In this document: positions 13,995 to 22,580 of the stretch, one piece after another
Numbering within the stretch: the stretch's first letter is position 1
Layout: each line of letters begins with the position of its first letter
Translations under genes and position numbers: made by a program
Assembly: GCA_964594065.1 (NCBI GenBank)
Contig: CAZQKX010000029.1
Location: forward strand, 1 to 43,760
Direction: 5' to 3'
DNA length: 43,760 nt
From: 4572-13 sp964594065
GTDB lineage: Bacteria > Planctomycetota > Phycisphaerae > Sedimentisphaerales > Anaerohalosphaeraceae
The notes under the pieces: model-generated
Seen by the model: the letters and a program-made list of their open reading frames with translations, nothing else
What the model was told of the DNA's origin: nothing
Database searches by the model: none

Positions 13995-15797
13995 TTATTT
14001 TTCAGGGAAAAACAGACATTCACTAAAGACCATCTGAAATTCAGATTGATGGGCAATTTCCATATATTCCATTTTTTGAGCCATTTGTTTCGCCAGATTT
14101 CGAGCGGCTCGACTAACAAGTGTCATTTGGGCGCCCGTTCCGGCGGCATTTCCCACAAAATGAATCTTTTCGACAGGAATATTCGGCAGTAATCCGATTC
14201 GTACCGCATTTTCTCTCTGGATATAATTCCCAAACGCTCCGGCGAGCAGCACTTGCTGGATCTGTCCTACATCATGGCCCGATTTCTGAAGCAATAGTGT
14301 TATTCCGGCTCGAATGGCTGCCGCGGCAAGCTGGAACTGCCGGATATCTTTTTGGGTGATCACCACGGCATTTTCCCATGTTCCGTTATTGAAATTGCCC
14401 GACAGAATAAAAGCGGGTTCGTTTTGATAGGTGGTCAGGCGTTTCTTGATTTTAGCGGGCATCATCGGATCCTGCTCATCGGGTTCGGTGAAACGCCCCG
14501 ATGGATCGATGATCTCTAAATCCAGCATGATCGCAACAGCATCGATAAGTCCGCTGCCGCAAATGGTTGCCGGGGCGGCCTGATCGATCACATCGACATC
14601 GATATCATTGTCTTCAAAGACCACTCTTTCGATGGCGCCCGTTTGAGCCCGACCGCCGAATTCAATGCCGGCACCTTCAAGGGCGGGGCCGGCGGCGCAA
14701 CTGGCAGTGACCAGGGAATCCTTCGTGCCGAAGACAATTTCCCCGTTGGTTCCGATATCCACCAGCAGTGTCACGGTTTCAGTTATATCCATGCCGCAGG
14801 CCAGTGCTGCCGCAACGGTGTCTGATCCAATAAATCCGGCGATGTTGGGCATCGTATGAATATTGCCGGACGGATTGATCTGGATTCCGAGCGAAGCAGG
14901 TTTCCGGTCACATGCCTGAAGTGAATGGGCTTGGTAAGGGGCCTGTCCCAATTGACTGACAGGATATTTCAAAAGGAGGTGGTTCATGGTTGTGTTACCA
15001 GCGGCGGTCAATTCGTAAACATCATTTGTCTGGATACCCGTTTCCTGACATGCTTGGGTGATCAGGTTGTTCAAGCATGAAATGACGGATTGGTTCAGCG
15101 TTTCCAGACCCTGATCTGTTTCGGCGTACCCGATCCGGCTGATGACATCTGCACCATATTGTGTTTGCGCATTGCCGGTTGAGACTGTTGCGGTGACCTG
15201 TGCCTTATGCAGATCGGCCAAGCGGGCGACGATGGTCGTCGTGCCGATATCTACTGCGATACCGAATAGTTTGTCGGTCGTATTGCCTTCTTCGATATCA
15301 ATGAGGGACCACACAATTTCATTTGAGTTTTTTATACAGGCGATAACTGCGGTTGTGTCGTTTCCCATACAGGCAGCGAGTTTTTCCTGTATAGAATCAG
15401 CGGAAGCGGCGTCGATAATACAGGAAGCCTGGATTTTCTCAGAAATCAACCGGCATAGACTTTCGGTTTCTACTGAACAATTACTAATAAATACCTTTTG
15501 GACGGCAGGGTCCGATTCAATTTGACGGCTGACACTATGTTCGAGTATTTTCTGTTTGAAAAACCGGCTCGAATCCGGCACGAAAACCTCAACGTCATGC
15601 TCAATGGCATATTGACAGGCGAGTACGTCCTTTTGGGATGGCAGTAATTGAACGCGGCATTTGCCGCATCGTCCCATACCGCCGCAGGGACTGGATAGGA
15701 TGATCCCAACCAGTCCGGCCGCTTCCAGAAGCGTTGCGCCGTGGTGGATCTTCACTTTCATATCATCGGGTTGAAAATGGACCTGATAATGTTTCAC
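13995..15797 (-). CDS. 2Fe-2S ASKHA protein, corrinoid-activation (RACo) type
   Basis: 600 residues. The N-terminal domain is a plant-type [2Fe-2S] ferredoxin with C38, C44, C47 and C61 (SPCGGMGRCGKCRVQLL and LACQY). After a middle domain comes an actin-like ATPase region: AVDIGTTTIVARLADL, STGNAQTQYGADVISRI, ELTAAGNTTMNHLLL, LLVDIGTNGEIVFG, SCAAGPALEGAGIEFGGRAQTGAI and AGAFGNYIQRENAVRIGLLP. This is the architecture of RACo-like reductive activators that restore Co(I) in corrinoid methyl-transfer proteins. The start is GTG at 15797 with AAGGA about 8 bases upstream. No corrinoid protein or methyltransferase gene is in the window, so its partner lies elsewhere. Ends directly at a shared terminator. 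Confidence 0.9.
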   Translation of the reverse strand: MKHYQVHFQPDDMKVKIHHGATLLEAAGLVGIILSSPCGGMGRCGKCRVQLLPSQKDVLACQYAIEHDVEVFVPDSSRFFKQKILEHSVSRQIESDPAVQKVFISNCSVETESLCRLISEKIQASCIIDAASADSIQEKLAACMGNDTTAVIACIKNSNEIVWSLIDIEEGNTTDKLFGIAVDIGTTTIVARLADLHKAQVTATVSTGNAQTQYGADVISRIGYAETDQGLETLNQSVISCLNNLITQACQETGIQTNDVYELTAAGNTTMNHLLLKYPVSQLGQAPYQAHSLQACDRKPASLGIQINPSGNIHTMPNIAGFIGSDTVAAALACGMDITETVTLLVDIGTNGEIVFGTKDSLVTASCAAGPALEGAGIEFGGRAQTGAIERVVFEDNDIDVDVIDQAAPATICGSGLIDAVAIMLDLEIIDPSGRFTEPDEQDPMMPAKIKKRLTTYQNEPAFILSGNFNNGTWENAVVITQKDIRQFQLAAAAIRAGITLLLQKSGHDVGQIQQVLLAGAFGNYIQRENAVRIGLLPNIPVEKIHFVGNAAGTGAQMTLVSRAARNLAKQMAQKMEYMEIAHQSEFQMVFSECLFFPEK

Positions 15798-16001
15798 ATT
15801 GTATTCCTTGGTTTAATAATTAAGAAGATTTTAATATAGCGGAGAAATATGAATAAATCGACAAAAATAGCGTGAAATCTCAAACTCTATGCGGCCTGTT
15901 CAGCAAAATTAAATGTCCTGAAATAAAGAATAATGCTTTCCAGAACACTCATTTTGGGGTATATTATTGGTCGTTTAATACGGATAATAAACGGAGCGGA
16001 T

Positions 16002-16967
16002 ATGCTTGAACGGATTCCAAAGATTATTGTCGTCGGACCGGCCTTTGTGGATATGGCGATCAAATGCGATGAACACCCATCTCCGGGCAAAATGACTGAA
16101 GGAACGAGTTTTACTTGTGTCCCGACAGGTACGGGGGTTAATGAAGCGATCCAGATCGCTCTTTGCGGTTGTGAAACCTACTTATTGGCTCGCGTCGGAC
16201 AGGATTGCTTGGGAGAAATGATTTCCCAGAATTTGCGGGCTCACAATATCTATACCGATCTGGTTTATTCCACCAATGCGATGAGTACCGGGGTTATTAT
16301 GACGGTTGTGGACCAGCGGGGCGAAAATTGCAGTTGCCGCTCGGCGGGGGCCAATCGCATCTTAGGTCGGGATGAAATCGAATATGCCGCGGCCGAACAG
16401 CTTCTCAGTTCGGCTGATGCGGTGCTCGTTGATGATGCGATTCCTGGTGAGGCCGCGGTTTTAGCGATTCGTACAGCTCAAATCCACAAATCACACGTGG
16501 TATTAAAAGCCAAGCTTCCTAAAGTTGAACGCCAGGCGGTTCATTCATTGGACTGGCCCGTTGAGTTTTATAATGCCAACGTGATCGTTCTTCGCTTTAA
16601 AGGCGTCATCTGTGCCTCGGAACTCGGGGCCGGGGGAGAAGGTGACTTGAAATTTATCGGCACTGAATTGGTTGCAAAAGGGGCCAAATGCGTTGTGATC
16701 AGCCTTGGCTGGAGTGGCGCGCTGGTCATTGACCGACAGGGGCCTCGACACATTCGGGGAATCGCCGGCGAGGTGGTTGACCAGACAGGATGTGATTCGG
16801 CGTTCACCGGAGCTTTGACAGCTTGCCTGGGAACCGGTGACGAGCCGGATCGGGCTGTTCAGTTTGCGATCGCTGCCGAATACCTGCAGCGCAGCCGGTT
16901 CGGATTGCAGGATGTACTTCCAAAGAAAGAAGAAATATTAACCGTATTGCAGGGACAACCGGATTAG
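16002..16967 (+). CDS. PfkB/ribokinase-fold protein with a degenerate catalytic motif
   Basis: 321 residues from the ATG at 16002, preceded by GGAG at 5 bases; the frame opens earlier at 15933 but homology starts at IPKIIVVGPAFVDMAI. The ribokinase fold is clear: VPTGTGVNEAIQIALCG (usual GG.G.N.A), LARVGQDCLGEMISQNL, TDLVYSTNAMSTGVIM and DAVLVDDAIP. The ATP/anion-hole motif is VVDQTGCDSAFTGAL (residues 258-272) where ribokinases read DTTGAGDAF; the catalytic Asp position is Ser266 and the anion-hole Gly is Asp265. It may be inactive as a kinase or use an altered mechanism. The pentapeptide-channel gene follows closely on the same strand. Substrate unknown. Confidence 0.85.
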   Translation: MLERIPKIIVVGPAFVDMAIKCDEHPSPGKMTEGTSFTCVPTGTGVNEAIQIALCGCETYLLARVGQDCLGEMISQNLRAHNIYTDLVYSTNAMSTGVIMTVVDQRGENCSCRSAGANRILGRDEIEYAAAEQLLSSADAVLVDDAIPGEAAVLAIRTAQIHKSHVVLKAKLPKVERQAVHSLDWPVEFYNANVIVLRFKGVICASELGAGGEGDLKFIGTELVAKGAKCVVISLGWSGALVIDRQGPRHIRGIAGEVVDQTGCDSAFTGALTACLGTGDEPDRAVQFAIAAEYLQRSRFGLQDVLPKKEEILTVLQGQPD

Positions 16968-16987
16968 TCATATCCATGGAAGGTAAT

Positions 16988-18154
16988 ATGGCGGGACTAC
17001 AACACGAAAACACTGAGATTAATGCACGTGAAATACTTAGAGCAATTGCTGCCGGTGAAGATGTTCATTTGCTTCGATGCCGAATTCGCGGTATAATCGA
17101 CTTAAATATATTTTTCAATGATCAACCTCTTGTCAATATTGACCATCTCAATACATCAAAAGACGGGGATACAAACGTATTATTTTTGACTCAATCACTG
17201 TATTTCAATTCCTGTACATTTGAAAACGATGTATTATTTGCAGGCCCATGGGAACAGACCGAAAGTCTGAAAGTTGTGTTTGAAAAAGATGCGATTTTCA
17301 ATTCTTCGGTTTTTGCCGGGCAAACCCGCTTCAGTAATACCGAGTTTAAAGGATTGGCGGGATTTGACGGTTGTACATTCTGTCGGGTTTGCAGTTTTCG
17401 GAAAACAGTTTTTCGTGATCGGGCAATGCTGAGAACCACGACTTTTGAAGGATATGGGCTTTTCAATGAGGCAATGTTCTGCAGTGACACACGTTTCGCT
17501 AATTCGATTTTTGCAAAAGGCACGAATTTCACAGGAGCTCAATTTCAAAATAATTGCGATTTCTCCGGTGTTCACTCGCGCAGCAAGGCGATTCCGGTAT
17601 ATGAGGGCGTTTCGTTTACTCGGAAAAGTTATGGTGATGATCAAAGTTTTTGGCGCTTTATCAAGCAGTCCTGTCAGGAGGCGGGATATTATCAACAGGC
17701 TGGCGAGTGTTTTTACCTGGAACGATGCGCGCATTTCTGGCAAAAATTTCGCGGGACTAATTACGAGAAGCTTTCAGTCGCCCAAAAAACGTTTCGTTGG
17801 ATCGGGGGCATACGATTTTTGCCGGAATTGATCCTGGGTCGGCTTTTATTTGGGTACGGTGAGCGTCCAGTCCGGGTTTTAGTTGCCGGGGCAATCATCA
17901 TTTTGCTGTGCGCTCTTTTTTACAGTTCCGATATGGCCCATATAACGTATCGTTTTGATACCGAACATCAATTATGTTTTTTTGACGGGCTTTATTTCAG
18001 CACGATTACATTTACGACTCTGGGGCTGGGAGATTTTTTTCCTGCATCCAGCGATTGGTTGACGCGGATTGTAACGATGTTCGAATCGCTGAGCGGAGCG
18101 TGTTTAATGGCGCTTTTTGTGGTTTGCCTGTCTAAGCGGTTTTCTCGCGGCTAA
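16988..18154 (+). CDS. Pentapeptide-repeat protein with a C-terminal K+-channel pore
   Basis: About 388 residues. Residues about 60-190 carry degenerate pentapeptide repeats with Phe every fifth position (LYFNSCTFENDVLF, AIFNSSVFAGQTRFSNTEFKG, RFANSIFAKGTNFTGAQF), which form a right-handed beta-helix. A linker (FWRFIKQSCQEAGYYQQAGECFYLERCAHFW) leads to two membrane helices (about 297-315 and 355-380) around a pore loop whose filter is T-T-L-G-L-G-D (343-349), a relative of TVGYGD. It is thus a 2-TM potassium-type channel with a cytosolic beta-helix sensor. The ATG at 16988 follows GGAAGG by 4 bases; the ATG at 16976 is the alternative. It begins shortly after the PfkB-like gene and may share its transcript. 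Confidence 0.87.
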   Translation: MAGLQHENTEINAREILRAIAAGEDVHLLRCRIRGIIDLNIFFNDQPLVNIDHLNTSKDGDTNVLFLTQSLYFNSCTFENDVLFAGPWEQTESLKVVFEKDAIFNSSVFAGQTRFSNTEFKGLAGFDGCTFCRVCSFRKTVFRDRAMLRTTTFEGYGLFNEAMFCSDTRFANSIFAKGTNFTGAQFQNNCDFSGVHSRSKAIPVYEGVSFTRKSYGDDQSFWRFIKQSCQEAGYYQQAGECFYLERCAHFWQKFRGTNYEKLSVAQKTFRWIGGIRFLPELILGRLLFGYGERPVRVLVAGAIIILLCALFYSSDMAHITYRFDTEHQLCFFDGLYFSTITFTTLGLGDFFPASSDWLTRIVTMFESLSGACLMALFVVCLSKRFSRG

Positions 18155-18372
18155 TATAAATCGGCATGAATTAGCGGAATACAGACAGAGATAGTCCACT
18201 TAGTGGAATGCAGTGTGATTATTATATTGATAAACAGCGTAGAATGTGAATAATTCAGGTAAACATTAGTTAAGGCTGAGTGACAATAGGTTGAGGACCA
18301 CTTTCTAAGTTGGTGATGATTTAAATGGGATATATGTTCTTTTGTTTGGTTTAATTTGGAAAGGAAGCTGCT

Positions 18373-20280
18373 ATGCAAATTGAAATGATCGACTGGGCTA
18401 TCATTATTGTCTTTTTTGTCGGTGTTATATCACTTGGGCTTTTGAAAAGCCGAAAAGAGAAAACATCGGAAGATTATTTTTTGGCGGGCCGTGGATTGAA
18501 ATGGTGGCTGATCGGATTTTCCCTTATTGCAGCTAATATCTCCGCAGAACAATTCGTGGGGATGTCAGGTCAGGCTGCTATGAAATCGATTGGTCTGGCG
18601 GTGGCCAGCTATGAATGGATCGCGGCGATCACGTTAGTCTTGGTGGCGTTTTTCTTTTTGCCAAAATTTTTGAAAAGCGGAATATTTACGATCCCGGAAT
18701 TTCTGGAATACCGCTACAACCACCAGTCTCGCCTGGTCATGTCACTGTTGATGGTCATTATCTATGCGGGGGTAACAATTCCCACCGTAATTTATCTTGG
18801 TGCAAAGGCGTTATTGCCATTGTTTGCCGAAGAAATAGGGGGGATACCGATTAACATTACAACTCTTTCCTGGTGTGTTGGGATCGTGGCTGGAGGCTAT
18901 GTCGCGGCAGGCGGGCTTAAGGCCTGTGCATGGGCAGACCTTATTCAGGGTTCTGCTTTGATCGTCGGCGGTGCTGTGATTATGGTGCTGACTTTTATGG
19001 CGTTGGATAAACCGGGAAATTTCGAGGGCATTGACGCCGCGGCGGTTAATGCATCGCTTGGAGTAGGAGATGGTGCATCGTTTACGGATAAATTTTTAGC
19101 GCTGAAAGAATCCAGTATGCATATGGTGCTGCCCCGAAGCAGTACTTTTTTGCCATGGACAGCACTGATTATAGGGATCTGGATCCCGAATATATATTAC
19201 TGGGGCCTGAATCAGTACATCATGCAGAGAACCTTGGGGGCTCATTCACTCCGTGAAGGACAGCGGGGAATCGTATTTGCCGCATTTTTGAAACTTATTA
19301 TACCGTTTATCGTGTGTATTCCGGGTATTATCGCATTTACCTTATATGGTGGCAAAATGCAGGAAGACGCAATGAACCAGGACTCGTTTAACAAGCCTGT
19401 ACTGGAAGCGTTTGAACAGGCCAAGGCATCTCCGGCTACGGCCGGGATGGTTATTCCGTTCAATGCCGACTTTGCCCAGGTACAGCCTGAGCTTGCAGCA
19501 CAGGTCCTGGCTTTTAACGCTGCTGTTCTTGGAAAAGATCTGCCGGCCGGTGAAGACTTAAGTGCGGTCAATGGTGCATTACTTAGTGACATAGGCCAAA
19601 GTCATCCTGATGTTGAAGTTAAGCAGGAATTGATCGGCTATGATTATGATGGTGCGTTTCCGTTATTGATCCGATACCTGACCCCTAAAGGCGTACGGGG
19701 ATTTGTTTTAGCGGCATTGATGGGCGCTGTGATTAGTTCACTTGCTTCGATGCTCAACGCGGCATCAACGATATTTACGATGGATATTTACAGGGAATGG
19801 TTCAAAAAAGACGCGAGTCAAACGGCATTAGTCTGGGCAGGCCGTTTTTGTATTCCGATCGGTGTGATAATTGGATGTTTGATCGCACCTGTTTTGGCGG
19901 CTCCAAAATTCAGAGGGGCTTTCGCATTTATTCAGGAATTCCAGGGCTTTATCTCTCCGGGTATTCTTACGATTTTCCTTTTTGGTTTGTTTGTGAAAAA
20001 GGCGCCTCGTATCTGTGGCGTTTTAGGCTTGATTCTTAGTCCGATTATTTATGGCGCTTTATTCTTCGGATGTAGTGATATGGCGTTTTTAAATAGGATG
20101 GCCATTACGGTCGGTGTTATTGCGCTGGTTTTGGCAATTGTTACAGTTATCAATCCGCTTAAAGATGTGATCAAACTGCCGGAAACGGCACAGATTGATC
20201 TCCAGTGGTCCAAGGGATCGATTTATTTAGGATGCCTTGTCGTCGTACTGACCATTGCACTTTATGTCATCTTTTTCTAA
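18373..20280 (+). CDS. Sodium/sugar cotransporter, SGLT type (SSS family)
   Basis: 635 residues with about 14 membrane helices. Similarity to Vibrio vSGLT is strong by eye: EDYFLAGRGLKWWLIGFSLIAANISAEQF, SYEWIAAITL, FTIPEFLEYRYN, NIYYWGLNQYIMQRTLGA, FAAFLKLI and SSLASMLNAASTIFTMDIY. The vSGLT galactose-contact residues Asn260, Tyr263 and Lys294 have counterparts in NIYYWGLNQY and FAAFLKLI, so a hexose such as galactose is plausible. An unusual feature is an extra soluble loop of about 65 residues (around 350-430, rich in Ala/Asp/Glu) before the SSLASM helix. AAGGAAG precedes the ATG. The next gene, 32 bp away, is a galactokinase-like enzyme, so uptake and phosphorylation appear paired. Confidence 0.92.
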   Translation: MQIEMIDWAIIIVFFVGVISLGLLKSRKEKTSEDYFLAGRGLKWWLIGFSLIAANISAEQFVGMSGQAAMKSIGLAVASYEWIAAITLVLVAFFFLPKFLKSGIFTIPEFLEYRYNHQSRLVMSLLMVIIYAGVTIPTVIYLGAKALLPLFAEEIGGIPINITTLSWCVGIVAGGYVAAGGLKACAWADLIQGSALIVGGAVIMVLTFMALDKPGNFEGIDAAAVNASLGVGDGASFTDKFLALKESSMHMVLPRSSTFLPWTALIIGIWIPNIYYWGLNQYIMQRTLGAHSLREGQRGIVFAAFLKLIIPFIVCIPGIIAFTLYGGKMQEDAMNQDSFNKPVLEAFEQAKASPATAGMVIPFNADFAQVQPELAAQVLAFNAAVLGKDLPAGEDLSAVNGALLSDIGQSHPDVEVKQELIGYDYDGAFPLLIRYLTPKGVRGFVLAALMGAVISSLASMLNAASTIFTMDIYREWFKKDASQTALVWAGRFCIPIGVIIGCLIAPVLAAPKFRGAFAFIQEFQGFISPGILTIFLFGLFVKKAPRICGVLGLILSPIIYGALFFGCSDMAFLNRMAITVGVIALVLAIVTVINPLKDVIKLPETAQIDLQWSKGSIYLGCLVVVLTIALYVIFF

Positions 20281-20312
20281 ACTGATAAATGTAAAGTAAG
20301 GGGTAAATTGAA

Positions 20313-21554
20313 GTGAATGTAACGAACGATCAACAAGCGTTTGAGTATTTGAAACAGCTTGCCGCCGACAAAGGCATTGATATTGCCGGGGCTAAGGTTC
20401 GCCGGAGTTCCTCGCGTTTTTGCCTGGGTGTCGAGCATGGGGACTATAACGGTACGGAGTTATTTGGCGTCGGGACCGACCGGTTCATCTGGATGGCGTA
20501 TAAGCCGAATGGGACGAATACGATGCGGTTTTTCAGCGGTAATTTTCCGGATGACGGCGTTGTCGAGTTTGAGATCGGCAAGGTTCCCGAACCGCAGTCG
20601 GCAGACGTGTATGATACGTGGGCGCGGTTTCCTTATGGCGTGGATTATGTGCTGAAGCGTGAGGGCTATCAGCTGACGCAGGGGATTGATGCGGTGCTCT
20701 ACGGAAACATCCCCGGCGGCGGCATGAGCCGAAGTGCATCGCTGTCGCTGAATCTGATCATTTCAATGCTGGATGCCAGCGGGATTGTCGAAGCGGATGA
20801 TATGAAGGTTGTCGACCTGGCCCAAATGGTTGAAAATGATTATATCGGTTCACCCTGCGGCAAGTTGGACCAGATCATGATCATGTTTGCCAAAGAAGGC
20901 AAAGGCACGCATTATAAACCAGCGGATCGCTCGATCAGCTATGTTCCGCTGGGCGACGGTGCCAAGGATTTTCGCATTGTCGTTATGGATACCGGAACTG
21001 TTCGTCCCGGCCTGGAGAAATCGACGTATAAAATCCGCCGGAGCGAGTGCGAAGAGATGGCGGCTAAAGCCAAAGATGCCGGATTTGGTATCGAATGTCT
21101 TGCCGATGTCAAAGATGTGGCACTTTATGAGAAGATCAAGTCGCATTTTGAAAAGGATGTTCCGCATCTGGTCAGCCGCATGACGTATATTTACAAAGCT
21201 CAGAAACGCTTTTATGAAATGATGGATGCCTGGAAAGCCGGCGATATTGAGACAGTTGGACATATTTTCCGGCAGGATGGCGTAGGACTTCGCGATGAAT
21301 ACGTCATTTCCGGTCCTGAGCTGGAAAGCATGTGCGATATCGTTCGTACTGTGGACGGTGTACTTGGAGAGCGGATGCTGGGCGGCGGTGATAAAGGCGC
21401 TGCTGGCTGTCTGGTGCTGGCCAAAGCTGCTGATGCCGCTAAAGCGGCGGTTGATACGGCGTATCCGAGAAGCCGTCCCGATTTTGCCGACAAATATGCA
21501 GTTCACACGTGTAAAGTGGTTGACGGCATCGTTCTTTATGAGAATGTGCTTTGA
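20313..21554 (+). CDS. GHMP kinase, galactokinase-like
   Basis: 413 residues. It has the three galactokinase landmarks in modified form: RFCLGVEHGDYNG (residues 35-47; usual GRVNLIGEHTDYNGG), the nucleotide loop PGGGMSRSASL (134-144; usual GLSSSAS) and YIGSPCGKLDQ, whose Asp is the catalytic base, plus LGGGDKGAAGCLVL near the C-terminus. Glu41, His42 and Asp44, which in galactokinase bind the sugar, are retained, but the Arg/Asn-containing part before them is changed. It probably phosphorylates galactose or a related sugar at C1; a different sugar is possible. The GTG start has AAGGGG 9 bases upstream. It follows an SGLT-type symporter directly. Confidence 0.85.
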   Translation: MNVTNDQQAFEYLKQLAADKGIDIAGAKVRRSSSRFCLGVEHGDYNGTELFGVGTDRFIWMAYKPNGTNTMRFFSGNFPDDGVVEFEIGKVPEPQSADVYDTWARFPYGVDYVLKREGYQLTQGIDAVLYGNIPGGGMSRSASLSLNLIISMLDASGIVEADDMKVVDLAQMVENDYIGSPCGKLDQIMIMFAKEGKGTHYKPADRSISYVPLGDGAKDFRIVVMDTGTVRPGLEKSTYKIRRSECEEMAAKAKDAGFGIECLADVKDVALYEKIKSHFEKDVPHLVSRMTYIYKAQKRFYEMMDAWKAGDIETVGHIFRQDGVGLRDEYVISGPELESMCDIVRTVDGVLGERMLGGGDKGAAGCLVLAKAADAAKAAVDTAYPRSRPDFADKYAVHTCKVVDGIVLYENVL

Positions 21555-21685
21555 GAATAATGCGTTAGCATTAGATTTGAAATCCAATAAATGGTTCAGC
21601 TTTCTTTAATTTACCCCTTTGGATTCTTTGTTTAAAAAACAAAATTCTAAGTGCCGATGAATATTTGTACCCTAAGCAACTCAAA

Positions 21686-22451
21686 TTATTCAATTTGATG
21701 CTCGGATGTATTTTTGCAAAGCGTAAGTAAAGTATGCAGGCATCCAATAATAATCAATGAAAATAAGCTGAGACAAAAAGCAGTAAAAGGCTTAGAAAGT
21801 ATTTTTAGAAAAAATGGATCTGCAACCAAAAGAAGCTTTTCGTTTTCACTGTGTTTGATTATTTGCCAAGAAAAGAGTGTTTTATTCACAACATAAGAAT
21901 TACCATCATCGTCATAACAACTAAGTTTATTTGATGAATTATTGATCTTTGAATTATGCTTGTCACGCTCAAAACGAATTAAACGGCCATGTGAATTATA
22001 AATATATGTTTTTTTATANNNNNNNNNNAACAGCAATTGATTTAATATCTCCCATTGGAAACCGTATTTGGGAAGAAGGCATCCGAAGACCCAAATGTGC
22101 TGAGAAAGCATTACTGAATCCAGATACAAATGAAGCCATCCAAAATATTCCGAAAATGAAGCCAAGCCAAAAGCTTGCTCTCCAAAATACCAAGCGTCTT
22201 TTTTTATACAAATATCCTATTAACAAAGCAAGAAAAGAAAAAAACAAACAGGCAGTATTTAGCAGCAGAAAAAAAACAGGAAAACTGAGAACTAACAAAA
22301 AAAATAGAAAAATGATTGGCATAGTAAATACGACAGGAAGAACTATCAGTAAAAAGAAAGAGGGCAATATCTCCTTATGATTATATGGATCCACTTTTAC
22401 ATCTCTTAGCATTTTAGCATAACGTTGTTTAAGTGAAAATAGACTAACCAT
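21686..22451 (-). CDS. Membrane protein of unknown function, split by an assembly gap
   Basis: The minus strand opens with an ATG at 22451 and reads about 140 residues with four hydrophobic stretches (ILPSFFLLIVLPVVFTMPII, FFLLVLSFPVFFLLL, FFSFLALLIGYLY, FWLGFIFGIFWMASF) to the 10-N gap. On the other side (22018 down to 21686) about 110 further residues run in another frame, with a soluble part (YIYNSHGRLIRFERDKHN, SCYDDDGNSYVV) and a last membrane helix. As the N count is arbitrary, the simplest view is one protein of roughly 250-260 residues plus missing bases. The soluble part could be a beta-rich domain outside the membrane. Very AT-rich compared with neighbours. Not recognised. Confidence 0.6.
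22019..22028. other. Assembly gap (10 N)
   Basis: Ten N inside the membrane-protein gene. The frame change across it is explained if the true gap is not a multiple matching 10. Confidence 1.
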
Positions 22452-22502
22452 CGGTTTTCAATCCTCAATTCAATTTACGTTCTAATAAAAGTTTTTCTTG
22501 TT

Positions 22503-22555
22503 CCGAAGCAAGATGCTTCGGCTACATTATAGAACCCCTTTAGGCACAGGGTTCT
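22503..22555. repeat. Pair of perfect small hairpins
   Basis: CCGAAGCA-AGA-TGCTTCGG (22503-22521) and AGAACCC-N11-GGGTTCT (22531-22555) stand next to each other between two minus-strand genes. Neither is followed by a T run on the minus strand, so they look like a palindromic repeat or mRNA-processing element and not a standard terminator. Confidence 0.5.
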
Positions 22556-22580
22556 TGTGTTAGACGTTTGCTTCAGGCCG

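Noticed and set aside
18195..18207. Small palindrome TCCAC-TTA-GTGGA before the symporter gene
   Set aside because: 5-bp stem without a T run; too weak to call a terminator or operator.
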